From NCBI GenBank assembly GCA_902489595.1, contig CABUAS010000041.1:1-15344 (forward strand): DNA of 15,344 nucleotides, in the 5' to 3' direction. This document shows, piece after piece, positions 7,056 to 13,849 of this stretch; position 1 is the first letter of the stretch; each line of letters starts with the position of its first letter. This DNA comes from an uncultured Oscillospiraceae bacterium. GTDB taxonomy: Bacteria; Bacillota; Clostridia; Oscillospirales; Acutalibacteraceae. The notes under the pieces are model-generated. The model saw only the letters and a program-made list of their open reading frames with translations. It searched no databases and was not told the DNA's origin. A program made the position numbers and the translations under genes.

Positions 7056-7088
7056 AGGGGAACGATTTTTCGTTCCCCTTAAATTTTT
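7056..7088 (+). terminator. Hairpin after rpsU, probable partial terminator
   Basis: Stem AGGGGAACG / CGTTCCCCT (7056-7064 with 7071-7079), extendable by one A-T pair to leave a TTTT loop, is followed by TAAATTTTT rather than an unbroken T run. With no room for a promoter before aroQ, it more likely reduces than stops read-through. Confidence 0.6.
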
Positions 7089-7100
7089 AGGAGAAAAGTT

Positions 7101-7538
7101 ATGAAAAACATTCTTGTAATTAACGGCCCTAACCTTAATATGACCGGTATAAGAAAAAAAGGCATTTACGGCGATGAAACCTTAAAGCAGATTAACGATG
7201 AAATTAAATGCTACGGTAAGGCAAACGGCGCAAAAGTAAGTTTTTTTCAGTCAAATCACGAGGGTGACATAATTGATATTATTCACGAAAACAGAGAAAA
7301 GTTTGACGGTGCAATTATAAACGCAGGCGCTTATACTCATTATTCTTATGCTATAAGAGATGCTATTGAGGCTGTTGCCGATTACCTTCCTTTCGTTGAA
7401 GTTCATATGAGTGATATTCATAACAGGGAGGAATTCCGCAAAAAATCAGTGATTACTGATGTTTGTGTTAAACAAATTTGCGGCTTCGGCAAAGATAGTT
7501 ATAAAATGGGTATTGATTTATTAATGGAAATATTATAA
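7101..7538 (+). CDS. aroQ: Type II 3-dehydroquinate dehydratase
   Basis: The 145-residue enzyme converts 3-dehydroquinate to 3-dehydroshikimate in the shikimate pathway. Class II motifs are present: INGPNLNMTGIR (7-18), IYG with the catalytic Y23, FQSNHEGDIID (49-59), INAGAYTHYSYAIRDA (73-88) and VEVHMSDIHNREEFR (99-113) with H102. Length is normal for the dodecameric type II enzyme. Small departures from the common family text are M-T for L-L after PNLN, A75 for the usual Pro in INPGAYTH, and D105 where Asn is common in HLSNI. The ribosome binding site AGGAG lies about eight bases upstream. It sits between rpsU and efp; many Firmicutes place a Xaa-Pro peptidase gene between aroQ and efp, which is absent here. 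Confidence 0.95.
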   Translation: MKNILVINGPNLNMTGIRKKGIYGDETLKQINDEIKCYGKANGAKVSFFQSNHEGDIIDIIHENREKFDGAIINAGAYTHYSYAIRDAIEAVADYLPFVEVHMSDIHNREEFRKKSVITDVCVKQICGFGKDSYKMGIDLLMEIL

Positions 7539-7541
7539 AAT
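7513..7541 (+). promoter_or_regulatory. Possible internal promoter for efp
   Basis: TTGATT (7513-7518), a 17-base spacer and TAAAAT (7536-7541) lie at the end of aroQ, 35 bases before the efp ATG. The area is AT-rich, so a chance match is quite possible. Confidence 0.35.
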
Positions 7542-7576
7542 AATAGATGTAATAAAGTTTAGTGGAGGTATACCTA

Positions 7577-8134
7577 ATGATTTCAGCAGGTGATTTTAGA
7601 AACGGCGTAACATTTGAGGAAGACGGCAATGTATTGCAGGTCATTGAATTCCAGCATGTTAAACCGGGCAAGGGCGCTGCCTTTGTAAGAACAAAAACAA
7701 AAAATGTAATTACAGGTGCCGTAACAGAAAAAAGTTACAACCCGTCTGCAAAATATCCTACAGCATATATTGAAAGAAAAGAAATGGTTTATTCATACAG
7801 CGATGACGGTCTTTACTATTTTATGGACCAGGAAACATTTGATATGATTCCCGTTGCAGAGGCAGATTTAAGCGACAACTTTAAGTTTGTAAAAGAAAAT
7901 GATATTTGCCGTATTCTTTCTTATAAGGGCAAGGTTTTCGGTGTTGAACCGCCTACATTTGTTACTCTTGAAGTTACAAAGACCGACCCGGGCTTTAAAG
8001 GCAATACTGCTACAAATACATTAAAGCCGGCAACACTTGAAACAGGCGCAGAAATCCGTGTTCCGCTCTTTATCAACGAAGGCGATTCTATCAGAGTTGA
8101 TACAAGAACCTGCGAATATATGGAAAGAGCATAA
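7577..8134 (+). CDS. efp: Translation elongation factor P
   Basis: A 185-residue factor that binds ribosomes stalled on polyproline stretches and promotes peptide-bond formation. All three beta-barrel domains are present: the N-terminal KOW-like part with the modification-loop tip PGKG and K32, the middle EKSYNPSAKYPTAYIERKEMVY region in two stretches, and the C-terminal part with PLFINEGDSIRVDTRT typical of EF-P. Length is standard. ATG 7577 is preferred over an in-frame GTG at 7562 because GGAGG (7564-7568) is the ribosome binding site. The gene lies 38 bases after aroQ and 18 before the zinc-ribbon gene. The enzyme that modifies K32 is not encoded here. Confidence 0.96.
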   Translation: MISAGDFRNGVTFEEDGNVLQVIEFQHVKPGKGAAFVRTKTKNVITGAVTEKSYNPSAKYPTAYIERKEMVYSYSDDGLYYFMDQETFDMIPVAEADLSDNFKFVKENDICRILSYKGKVFGVEPPTFVTLEVTKTDPGFKGNTATNTLKPATLETGAEIRVPLFINEGDSIRVDTRTCEYMERA

Positions 8135-8152
8135 GTATAAGGAGTTAAAATT

Positions 8153-8566
8153 ATGAATACTATTGAAAGCCTTGGCTATCTTAAAGGTCTTATGGACGGT
8201 CTTGATATTGACGGTTCAAAGAAAGAGGCAAAAATTTTCAAAGCAATAATTGATGTACTTGATAATCTTTCACAGGATATTGACGATGTGTGCGAAGATG
8301 TTTCAATGCTTGAGGAACAGATTGATGTTATCGATGAGGATCTTGCAAGCGTAGAAGATTATCTTGAAGATGAAGACGGCTATGACTGCGATTGTGACTG
8401 CTGTGACTGTGATGATGAGTGTATGTATGAACTTGAATGTCCGGCTTGTCACGAAACAATCGAAGTTGACGAAGACACTGTTATGGAAGGCGGCGTTGAA
8501 TGCCCGAACTGCGGTGAATATCTTGAACTTCAGGTAGAACTTGACGACGAAGAAACAGAAGAATAA
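8153..8566 (+). CDS. Acidic Asp/Cys-rich zinc-ribbon protein (CD1247-like N-terminal domain)
   Basis: A 137-residue, strongly acidic cytoplasmic protein found in many Clostridia next to translation genes; its function is not known to me. The N-terminal 70 residues (opening MNTIESLGYLKGLMDGL) form a helical, probably coiled-coil domain. A run of alternating Asp and Cys follows at 78-90 with six cysteines (79, 81, 83, 84, 86, 90). The C-terminus is a zinc ribbon with knuckles CPAC (96-99) and CPNC (117-120). The tail is Asp/Glu-rich. It lies 18 bases after efp with a GGAG ribosome binding site, so it is in the same operon. A metal-binding or rubredoxin-like regulatory role is inference. The Asp/Cys cluster is unusual. 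Confidence 0.8.
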   Translation: MNTIESLGYLKGLMDGLDIDGSKKEAKIFKAIIDVLDNLSQDIDDVCEDVSMLEEQIDVIDEDLASVEDYLEDEDGYDCDCDCCDCDDECMYELECPACHETIEVDEDTVMEGGVECPNCGEYLELQVELDDEETEE

Positions 8567-8579
8567 TTTATTATTCAGA

Positions 8580-8611
8580 AAAAGCACCTTTCATTTTTCA
8601 AAGGTGCTTTT
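8580..8611 (+). terminator. Hairpin after the zinc-ribbon gene
   Basis: A 12-bp stem AAAAGCACCTTT / AAAGGTGCTTTT (8580-8591 with 8600-8611) has an 8-base loop. The only T run is the four T of the stem itself. It ends 23 bases before the next ATG, leaving no room for a promoter there. Confidence 0.65.
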
Positions 8612-8634
8612 GGTATATTTTATGGGGTGATTTA

Positions 8635-9741
8635 ATGAAAAAAATTCTTTCTGCCGTAATGGCTTTTGTTATGGCTTTTTCCGTTATGGCAGGTTTTGGC
8701 ATTTTTTATGCAGATACAAGACCTACGCTTGATTTTACCCCTGATAAGGCTGTTGAGTTTCATGATATGAATAAGTTTCTTTTCAGAGAAAAAGAGTTTA
8801 CTACAAAACTCAGTTCTCAGCCGCCTTATGCTTCCGAAGACTGGCGTAATTTTTACTGGTGTGATTTTGTGCCTCAGTATTCCGCTGATTATTCGTTTGA
8901 TGTTAAGTCACAGTTTAAAATGAAATGTGAGATTTATGACGCTGAAAATAATCTTTTGTCATCAGGCTATTCTGCCGATACAAAGGAAAGCGACAAACTT
9001 TATCATTTCAGTTTAACTTACCGCCTTGAAATAGATAAACAGTATTATTTTAAATTTGCGTTTACCGAGGGAAATTATGACACTGTCGGCAAATTTTATG
9101 TATATTTTTCAAGCGGTGAAAGCGGCACTTTGAGCGATGACCCTGACCGTTTGAACCTTACAATTAACGGCAGCAGTGCGTCTTACACTTATGAACTTGC
9201 AGAATATTCTGTGCCGCAGCTTATGCAGGATTTGCAATTAGTCGTTTTTTATCCCAAAGGCAAATATTCTATATGGAAAAGCAGTGATACGCCTATTACT
9301 GCGCTTGACGGCGTTGATATTATTTTCAATGCATCAGACTGTGCCGCCACTGTAGGCAGGCATACGCTTGTTGCGCATTATTTAGGTTATGAAGTGAAGG
9401 CGTCATTTAATATTATTAAGTGTAAACACAGTTATAAAATCAAAAGCATTGACGAACCTGCTTGGAAAGAAACGGGTGCAGTTAATTATGAGTGTGAAAA
9501 ATGCGGCGAAACATACAGTGATATTATTCCGACCGCAGAAGAACTTAAACCATTGATTGAGGCAAGCCTTAATGCAAAAAAAGGTGAAAGTAATTATAAT
9601 GTCAATGCCGATATAAACAGGGATAATGTTATCAATGCCCGTGATATTTCAATCGTTTTAAGGGCATACGAGGAGTATAATCCCAATCCCTCAACCAAAA
9701 AAGGCGAGGGCATCAGCCAATCCTTTACAGAACAGCCGTGA
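8635..9741 (+). CDS. Secreted multidomain protein with a single dockerin-like calcium repeat
   Basis: A 368-residue exported protein of unknown role. A signal peptide (1-26, ending IFYA) is followed by a beta-rich region (about 30-160) that may be a pre-peptidase C-terminal type domain, and an Ig-like part (about 172-262). Next is a Cys/His motif, CKH (263-265) with CEKC (287-290), common in clostridial surface proteins and probably zinc-binding. Near the end, residues 326-337 read as a dockerin loop D-x-N-x-D-x-x-x-N-x-x-D, but only one of the usual two repeats is seen. The last 20 residues are low in structure and merge into the palindrome-rich spacer. The ribosome binding site GGGGTGA (8624-8630) is only four bases from the ATG. 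Surface location is likely; cellulosome membership is not shown. Confidence 0.75.
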   Translation: MKKILSAVMAFVMAFSVMAGFGIFYADTRPTLDFTPDKAVEFHDMNKFLFREKEFTTKLSSQPPYASEDWRNFYWCDFVPQYSADYSFDVKSQFKMKCEIYDAENNLLSSGYSADTKESDKLYHFSLTYRLEIDKQYYFKFAFTEGNYDTVGKFYVYFSSGESGTLSDDPDRLNLTINGSSASYTYELAEYSVPQLMQDLQLVVFYPKGKYSIWKSSDTPITALDGVDIIFNASDCAATVGRHTLVAHYLGYEVKASFNIIKCKHSYKIKSIDEPAWKETGAVNYECEKCGETYSDIIPTAEELKPLIEASLNAKKGESNYNVNADINRDNVINARDISIVLRAYEEYNPNPSTKKGEGISQSFTEQP

Positions 9742-9755
9742 ATAATTATAATAAC

Positions 9756-9775
9756 GGACAATTCGTGAATTGCCC
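9756..9775 (+). repeat. Imperfect palindrome in the 9742-9933 spacer
   Basis: The core CAATTC-GT-GAATTG (9759-9772) is a perfect 6-bp inverted repeat with a 2-base centre, flanked by GG/CC pairs beyond one mismatch. It has no T tract. It resembles the short palindromes dispersed in gut Clostridia, but I cannot confirm other copies. Confidence 0.5.
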
Positions 9776-9810
9776 CTATGGTGTTTCCGTCAGGTTATTG
9801 TTTATCTAAC

Positions 9811-9832
9811 GGCGAAGTGGGGGCACTTCGCC
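9811..9832 (+). repeat. Perfect hairpin in the 9742-9933 spacer
   Basis: A 9-bp perfect stem GGCGAAGTG / CACTTCGCC encloses GGGG. It is not followed directly by T, so it is not a standard terminator for the gene ending at 9741. Confidence 0.6.
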
Positions 9833-9857
9833 TTACGGTATTGTTTTTGCAACTCTG

Positions 9858-9884
9858 TAGGGGTCGGCGTCCTCGACGACCCGT
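9858..9884 (+). repeat. Palindromic intergenic repeat, copy 2
   Basis: The stem GGGTCGGCG / CGACGACCC (9861-9869 with 9874-9882; one G-A mismatch) closes a TCCT loop. Over about 26 positions it matches the unit at 3361-3386 except for five changes, four of which are two compensating pairs in the stem. Confidence 0.6.
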
Positions 9885-9901
9885 AAAAACATATGTAACC
9901 C

Positions 9902-9932
9902 AAAACACCTCCCGTATCGGGAGGCGTTTTTT
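9902..9932 (+). terminator. Terminator between convergent genes
   Basis: A perfect stem CCTCCCG / CGGGAGG (9908-9914 with 9918-9924) and TAT loop, flanked by pairing AAAAC/GTTTT past one mismatch, leads to six T on the plus strand. It lies directly after the minus-strand lipoprotein stop and has a shorter T run (TGTTTT) that way, so it may act in both directions. Confidence 0.8.
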
Positions 9933-9933
9933 G

Positions 9934-10248
9934 TTATCCCAAAGCGTTTCTTACTGCGTCGCCTGTGTCACGTGCGGCGTCACCTACTGCGTCTCCTGCA
10001 TCTCTTACAACATCTCCTGCACCTCGTGCAACGTCACCTGCCGCATCGCCTACGTCAGATGCTGCCTCGCTTGCATTTGTTGCCGCATTGTCTGCCGCAT
10101 TGCTGAGGTCCTCTCCTGCATTTGTTGTAGTTGAGGTTAACGGTTTAGTTGTAGTCGTTGTTGCATCGTTCATTTCGTTTTTGGAACAGCCGATAAAGAT
10201 TGCAGAAATTACTGCTAATGATAATATGAAAACAATTATTTTTTTCAT
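9934..10248 (-). CDS. Small Ala/Asp-rich lipoprotein with 11-residue periodicity
   Basis: A 104-residue predicted lipoprotein that I do not recognise as a named family. The start at 10248 is chosen because a signal peptide (KKIIVFILSLAVISAIF) with lipobox FIGC begins there, putting the lipid on C21; AAAGGAAG at about 10258-10265 is a fair ribosome binding site. A Thr-rich linker (30-42) leads to a repeat region (about 55-103) built on an 11-residue cycle such as GDVVRDAGDAV followed by GDAARDTGDAV. This would give an amphipathic helix like hendecad proteins of the LEA or YtxH type. The gene lies 82 bases downstream of ypeB in the same direction, so co-transcription is possible. A terminator follows. 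Base use is GC-richer than neighbours because of the Ala, Gly, Asp and Arg codons. Confidence 0.78.
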   Translation of the reverse strand: MKKIIVFILSLAVISAIFIGCSKNEMNDATTTTTKPLTSTTTNAGEDLSNAADNAATNASEAASDVGDAAGDVARGAGDVVRDAGDAVGDAARDTGDAVRNALG

Positions 10249-10330
10249 TTCAATGACTTCCTTTCGTTTTATTATTGCCTTGTTTTCCTGCATTATTATA
10301 TTTTTTTAAAATTTTTTTATAAACAGTTTC

Positions 10331-11662
10331 TTATTTTGTAAGCGTGCCGTTGTCGGAATAAAGCAGAAGTAAGATGTTTTCTTCTTCGCCTGTTTCTGTG
10401 TTTATATAAATCAGCACATCTTCACCGCTCTGTTTGTTTCTGCAAAGCAGTTCATAGCACATTGCCTCTTTGCCGTTTTTAAGCGGTATAACTGATAGTT
10501 TTGAAGAAATTAAATCGGCACTTTTTGTCAGTTTTGAAACAGCGTCGTTCTGACTGATTTTGATTTCGCCAAACTGCCTTTCGGTGTGGTTTGTAAGATA
10601 ACCCACTGCCTCAAGTGAGCAGATTTTACCGTCGCTTAGTGATACGCCTATTTTGATTAAATCCGAATAATAAATTATATTTTTTTCAGTGTATGCAAAG
10701 TTGAAAAGGCATATATCACCGTCAACGGCGTAGTAAGTGCTCTGCATATTTTTATAGCCGGCTTTATCAAGAAATGCTTTTGCAAGGTTCCGTGCGTTGT
10801 CGGTCGTGATATTTCTGCCGCTCGGTGAGCCGCTGTTTAAGATGGATGCTATAAATCCGCCGTTTTTTGTAATTCCTATGCTAACACCTTCGTATGTGAA
10901 ACTGTAGCAGGGAATGCTGCCTACTTTGTCTGATTTTGCCGTTAAATCATTTGCCGAAACACCAAGTGCGTCTGCCGCTGTTTCAGCTGCCTGCTCACGG
11001 CTGATTTCCTCTGAATTCTTTATTATCTGTGATTCTTTATTCAAAACTGCGTCTGCAAAAGGACCGTCATAAATCAGAGTGGGGTAATCGGAAAAAGCCT
11101 CTTCAGCCTGCGTGAAATCAAGTGAAATCGACGCAACGGATGAATTGTCATTTTTTGATTTTATTTCATTTTCGGTAATTTTATTGCCATAGGCACACTT
11201 TGTTACCATATCCGAAACTGCTTTTGAATAAGTTTTTGCATAAGATAAAAGCATATTCATATTTTTCAGTTCATCGTCGCTTATTTCATCGCCGTTTTTG
11301 ACTTTTGATGTCAGATAGTTTGAATAATCGCCTGCCTGGCTTAAAAATTTGTATGCACCTGATAAATTCATCTGATCAATCGGCAGATGTGAAAGTGCAT
11401 TTTTAGCCGTGTTGCATTCGCTGTATAAATCTTCGGAAAGTTGCGCCATCATTGCAGGGCTTGATGCATATGCGCTTTTGGCTAAATTTGTTTCAATCAT
11501 ATCAAGACATTCTGCGAGTTCAGTTAGACTTGACTGATATGTTGCCTCAAGTTTTGCCTGATATTTTCTGCTCTCAATATTGCCGCTTATGGCATAAGTT
11601 ACTATAACAGCAATAAAGCAAAGTGAAAATGATACGAATCTGATTATGTTTCTGTTACTCAT
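10331..11662 (-). CDS. ypeB: Germination protein YpeB
   Basis: A 443-residue spore protein. In Bacillus, YpeB is needed to place and stabilise the cortex-lytic enzyme SleB in the spore. Seen here are one N-terminal membrane helix (about 7-26), a helical middle part (about 30-175), the YpeB hallmark YPTLIYDGPFADAV (193-206), and three C-terminal PepSY-like repeats beginning near 220, 287 and 370. Length is almost that of B. subtilis YpeB (450). The start is MSNRNIIRF at 11662, with GGAGGGA (11668-11674, minus strand) five bases away; an in-frame ATG at 11707 would put this site inside the gene. The usual neighbour sleB is absent upstream and downstream. A SigG promoter was looked for and not found with confidence. 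Confidence 0.92.
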   Translation of the reverse strand: MSNRNIIRFVSFSLCFIAVIVTYAISGNIESRKYQAKLEATYQSSLTELAECLDMIETNLAKSAYASSPAMMAQLSEDLYSECNTAKNALSHLPIDQMNLSGAYKFLSQAGDYSNYLTSKVKNGDEISDDELKNMNMLLSYAKTYSKAVSDMVTKCAYGNKITENEIKSKNDNSSVASISLDFTQAEEAFSDYPTLIYDGPFADAVLNKESQIIKNSEEISREQAAETAADALGVSANDLTAKSDKVGSIPCYSFTYEGVSIGITKNGGFIASILNSGSPSGRNITTDNARNLAKAFLDKAGYKNMQSTYYAVDGDICLFNFAYTEKNIIYYSDLIKIGVSLSDGKICSLEAVGYLTNHTERQFGEIKISQNDAVSKLTKSADLISSKLSVIPLKNGKEAMCYELLCRNKQSGEDVLIYINTETGEEENILLLLYSDNGTLTK

Positions 11663-11739
11663 TGTAATCCCTCCGTTTTTAATTTTACCCTGAAAATGCA
11701 AAAACATACAAAAAAGTGCTTTATTAGGCGAGTGTTTTG

Positions 11740-11748
11740 TGATATACT
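11740..11748 (+). promoter_or_regulatory. Extended -10 promoter candidate for proBA
   Basis: TGA followed by TATACT (11743-11748) gives a TGn-extended -10 with a poor -35 (TTTATT, 11720-11725). It would give a leader of about 50 bases before proB. No riboswitch or T-box fits in that length. Confidence 0.5.
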
Positions 11749-11803
11749 TATTTTTGTATATACATAATTAAATATATATTAAAATTTAATCGGAGAATTA
11801 TAA

Positions 11804-12583
11804 ATGGCAAAAAATATAAAAAGAATAGTTGTAAAAGTGGGCACGTCCACATTAACGCATAAAACAGGTAAAACAAATATCGCTCGGATTGCAAAACTTG
11901 TATCTGTTCTTTCAGACTTGAAAAATGCAGGATATGAAATAATACTTGTGTCATCAGGTGCTATCGCTATCGGTACAAGCAGACTACGCCTTGCAGAAAA
12001 GCCGAAGAAAATCAAAGGCCTGCAGGCGGCAGCGGCAGTAGGACAGAGTGAGCTTATGTTTTTGTATGACAAGATGTTTTCCGAATATGACGTTGTTGTA
12101 AGTCAGCTGCTTTTCACTGCAGATGATCTTGACAATGAAAGCAGTAAAAAGCATATTGTTGATACTTTTAATCAACTTCTTGAATTTGACTGCCTGCCGA
12201 TTGTAAATGAAAATGATTCTGTTTATATTGAAGAACTTTTAAACGGTGATAATGACTGTCTTTCGGCAACAGTGGCAGTGCTTACTGATGCCGATTTGCT
12301 CGTGCTTTTAACCGATACAGACGGTATGTATGACGGAAATCCGTCTGAAAATCCGAATGCAAAATTAATCGGCAGGGTAGAGAAAATTGACGATGAAATA
12401 AGAAGTCTTGCCGGCGGTGCAGGTGCAAAAGGCACGGGCGGATTTGTTACAAAGGTAAAGGCAGCCGATATAGCAACAGGCGCAGGAATTCCCGTTGTAA
12501 TTATGAACGGCTCAAAGCCCACTGATATTTACCATGTGCTCCACGGTGAAAGCGTCGGCACTTATTTTGAAGGGAGAAAATAA
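11804..12583 (+). CDS. proB: Glutamate 5-kinase, short form without PUA domain
   Basis: The 259-residue enzyme phosphorylates glutamate with ATP, the first step of proline synthesis. Amino-acid kinase motifs are clear: VVKVGTSTL (9-17), SSGAIAIG (50-57), PIVNENDSV (about 132-140), LLTDTDGMYDGNP (about 167-179) and GTGGFVTKVKAADIA (about 210-224). Bacterial ProB proteins often carry a C-terminal PUA domain and reach about 365 residues; here the gene stops after the kinase domain, so this is the short form. The ribosome binding site GGAGA (11792-11796) lies seven bases before the ATG. The stop codon touches the proA start, so the two are translationally coupled and likely form a complex that channels the unstable glutamyl phosphate. 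Feedback inhibition by proline is typical but not read from the sequence. Confidence 0.95.
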   Translation: MAKNIKRIVVKVGTSTLTHKTGKTNIARIAKLVSVLSDLKNAGYEIILVSSGAIAIGTSRLRLAEKPKKIKGLQAAAAVGQSELMFLYDKMFSEYDVVVSQLLFTADDLDNESSKKHIVDTFNQLLEFDCLPIVNENDSVYIEELLNGDNDCLSATVAVLTDADLLVLLTDTDGMYDGNPSENPNAKLIGRVEKIDDEIRSLAGGAGAKGTGGFVTKVKAADIATGAGIPVVIMNGSKPTDIYHVLHGESVGTYFEGRK

Positions 12584-13819
12584 ATGAAAGCACTTGGAAT
12601 GAATGCCCTTGAGGCGAAAGATTTTCTTTCAACGGTAACTACCGCTCAGAAAAATGAGGCTTTGCAGGCTATTGCAAATGCACTCAGAAATAATATTGAC
12701 CATATAATTGAGGAAAATAAGAAAGACCTTGAAAATGGCAAGAATTCAGGGCTGAGCGATGCACTTCTTGACAGATTAATGCTTGATGCTGACAGAATTG
12801 AAGGCATTGCAAAAAGCGTTGAAGAAGTAATTGCTCTTGATGACCCGTGCGGTAGAGTGCTTGAAACAGTTGAAAGGCCAAACGGTCTTGTAATCAAAAA
12901 AGTATCAGTTCCTATCGGTGTTATCGGTATTATATATGAGGCACGCCCAAATGTTACGGCAGATGCGGCAGTGCTTTGCCTTAAGAGTTCAAACGCAGTT
13001 ATTTTAAGGGGCGGCAAGGAGGCAATCTGCTCAAGCATTGCCATTGCCGATGTTATGCGCAATGCAGTTAAGAGCGTCGGCTTTAATGAAAATGTTATTC
13101 AACTTGTAACCGATACCTCACGTGAATCTGCAAATCAGATGATGAAAATGAACGGCTATCTTGACTGCCTTATTCCGAGAGGCGGCAAGGGACTGATTAA
13201 AAGCGTTGTTGAAAATTCAACAGTTCCCGTTATTGAAACAGGCTCGGGCAACTGCCATATTTATGTTGACGAAAGCGCCGATGTTGAGATGGCGGCAAAA
13301 ATTATTTTTAATGCAAAAACGCAGCGAATCGGTGTGTGTAATGCCTGCGAAAGCCTTGTGATTCACAAAAACATTATTGCAAAGGCTCTGCCTGAAATCA
13401 AAAAACTTCTTGATACAAAAAATGTTGAAATTCGCGGCGATGAAACTGCTCAGTCGGTTTGTAACGGTATTGTGCCTGCTTCGGATGAAGATTTCGGCAC
13501 GGAATATCTTGATTATATTATCAGCGTAAAAACAGTAAATAATCTTGATGAGGCAATAAAACATATTAATAAATATTCAACCCGCCACAGCGAGGCAATT
13601 ATTACCGAAAATGAAGAAAATGCAAAAGCCTTTCTCGCAAGAATTGACTCGTCTTCTGTTTATGTGAACGCTTCAACAAGATTTACGGACGGCGGTGAAT
13701 TCGGTCTCGGTGCGGAAATCGGTATTTCAACACAGAAACTTCACGCAAGAGGTCCGATGGGACTTCGTGAACTGACTACAACAAAGTATCAGATTTTCGG
13801 AAACGGACAGACAAGATAA
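12584..13819 (+). CDS. proA: Glutamate-5-semialdehyde dehydrogenase (gamma-glutamyl phosphate reductase)
   Basis: The 411-residue enzyme reduces glutamyl phosphate with NADPH to glutamate semialdehyde, which cyclises to pyrroline-5-carboxylate. The aldehyde-dehydrogenase-like pattern is complete: PIGVIGIIYEARPNVT (110-125), SSNAVILRGGKEA (135-147), the LIPRGGKGLI loop (196-205), ETGSGNCHIYVD (218-229), and QRIGVCNACES (247-257) with C252 as the expected catalytic Cys. A second Cys, C255, is nearby. The C-terminal GAEIGISTQKLHARGPMGL motif is the family's usual ending. Length is normal. The ATG follows the proB stop directly and the ribosome binding site (AGGGAG) lies inside proB. proC, the last step, is not in the window. 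A flippase gene starts 30 bases after the stop. Confidence 0.96.
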   Translation: MKALGMNALEAKDFLSTVTTAQKNEALQAIANALRNNIDHIIEENKKDLENGKNSGLSDALLDRLMLDADRIEGIAKSVEEVIALDDPCGRVLETVERPNGLVIKKVSVPIGVIGIIYEARPNVTADAAVLCLKSSNAVILRGGKEAICSSIAIADVMRNAVKSVGFNENVIQLVTDTSRESANQMMKMNGYLDCLIPRGGKGLIKSVVENSTVPVIETGSGNCHIYVDESADVEMAAKIIFNAKTQRIGVCNACESLVIHKNIIAKALPEIKKLLDTKNVEIRGDETAQSVCNGIVPASDEDFGTEYLDYIISVKTVNNLDEAIKHINKYSTRHSEAIITENEENAKAFLARIDSSSVYVNASTRFTDGGEFGLGAEIGISTQKLHARGPMGLRELTTTKYQIFGNGQTR

Positions 13820-13849
13820 AACAGGAAATACAGGAGAATTTTAAACTAT

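Noticed and set aside
7562..7576. GTG start for efp
   Set aside because: The GGAGG at 7564-7568 overlaps it, and EF-P proteins begin with MISAGDFR-type text at ATG 7577.
9687..9711. CCCTC / GAGGG inverted pair within the 3' end of the dockerin-like gene
   Set aside because: Only five pairs around a 13-base loop; not distinguishable from chance.
9778..10309. Two plus-strand ORFs opposite the Ala/Asp-rich lipoprotein, one of them Cys-rich
   Set aside because: They are antisense to a gene with a good signal peptide, lipobox and ribosome binding site. Their composition follows from the GC-rich repeat codons, and neither has a fitting ribosome binding site.
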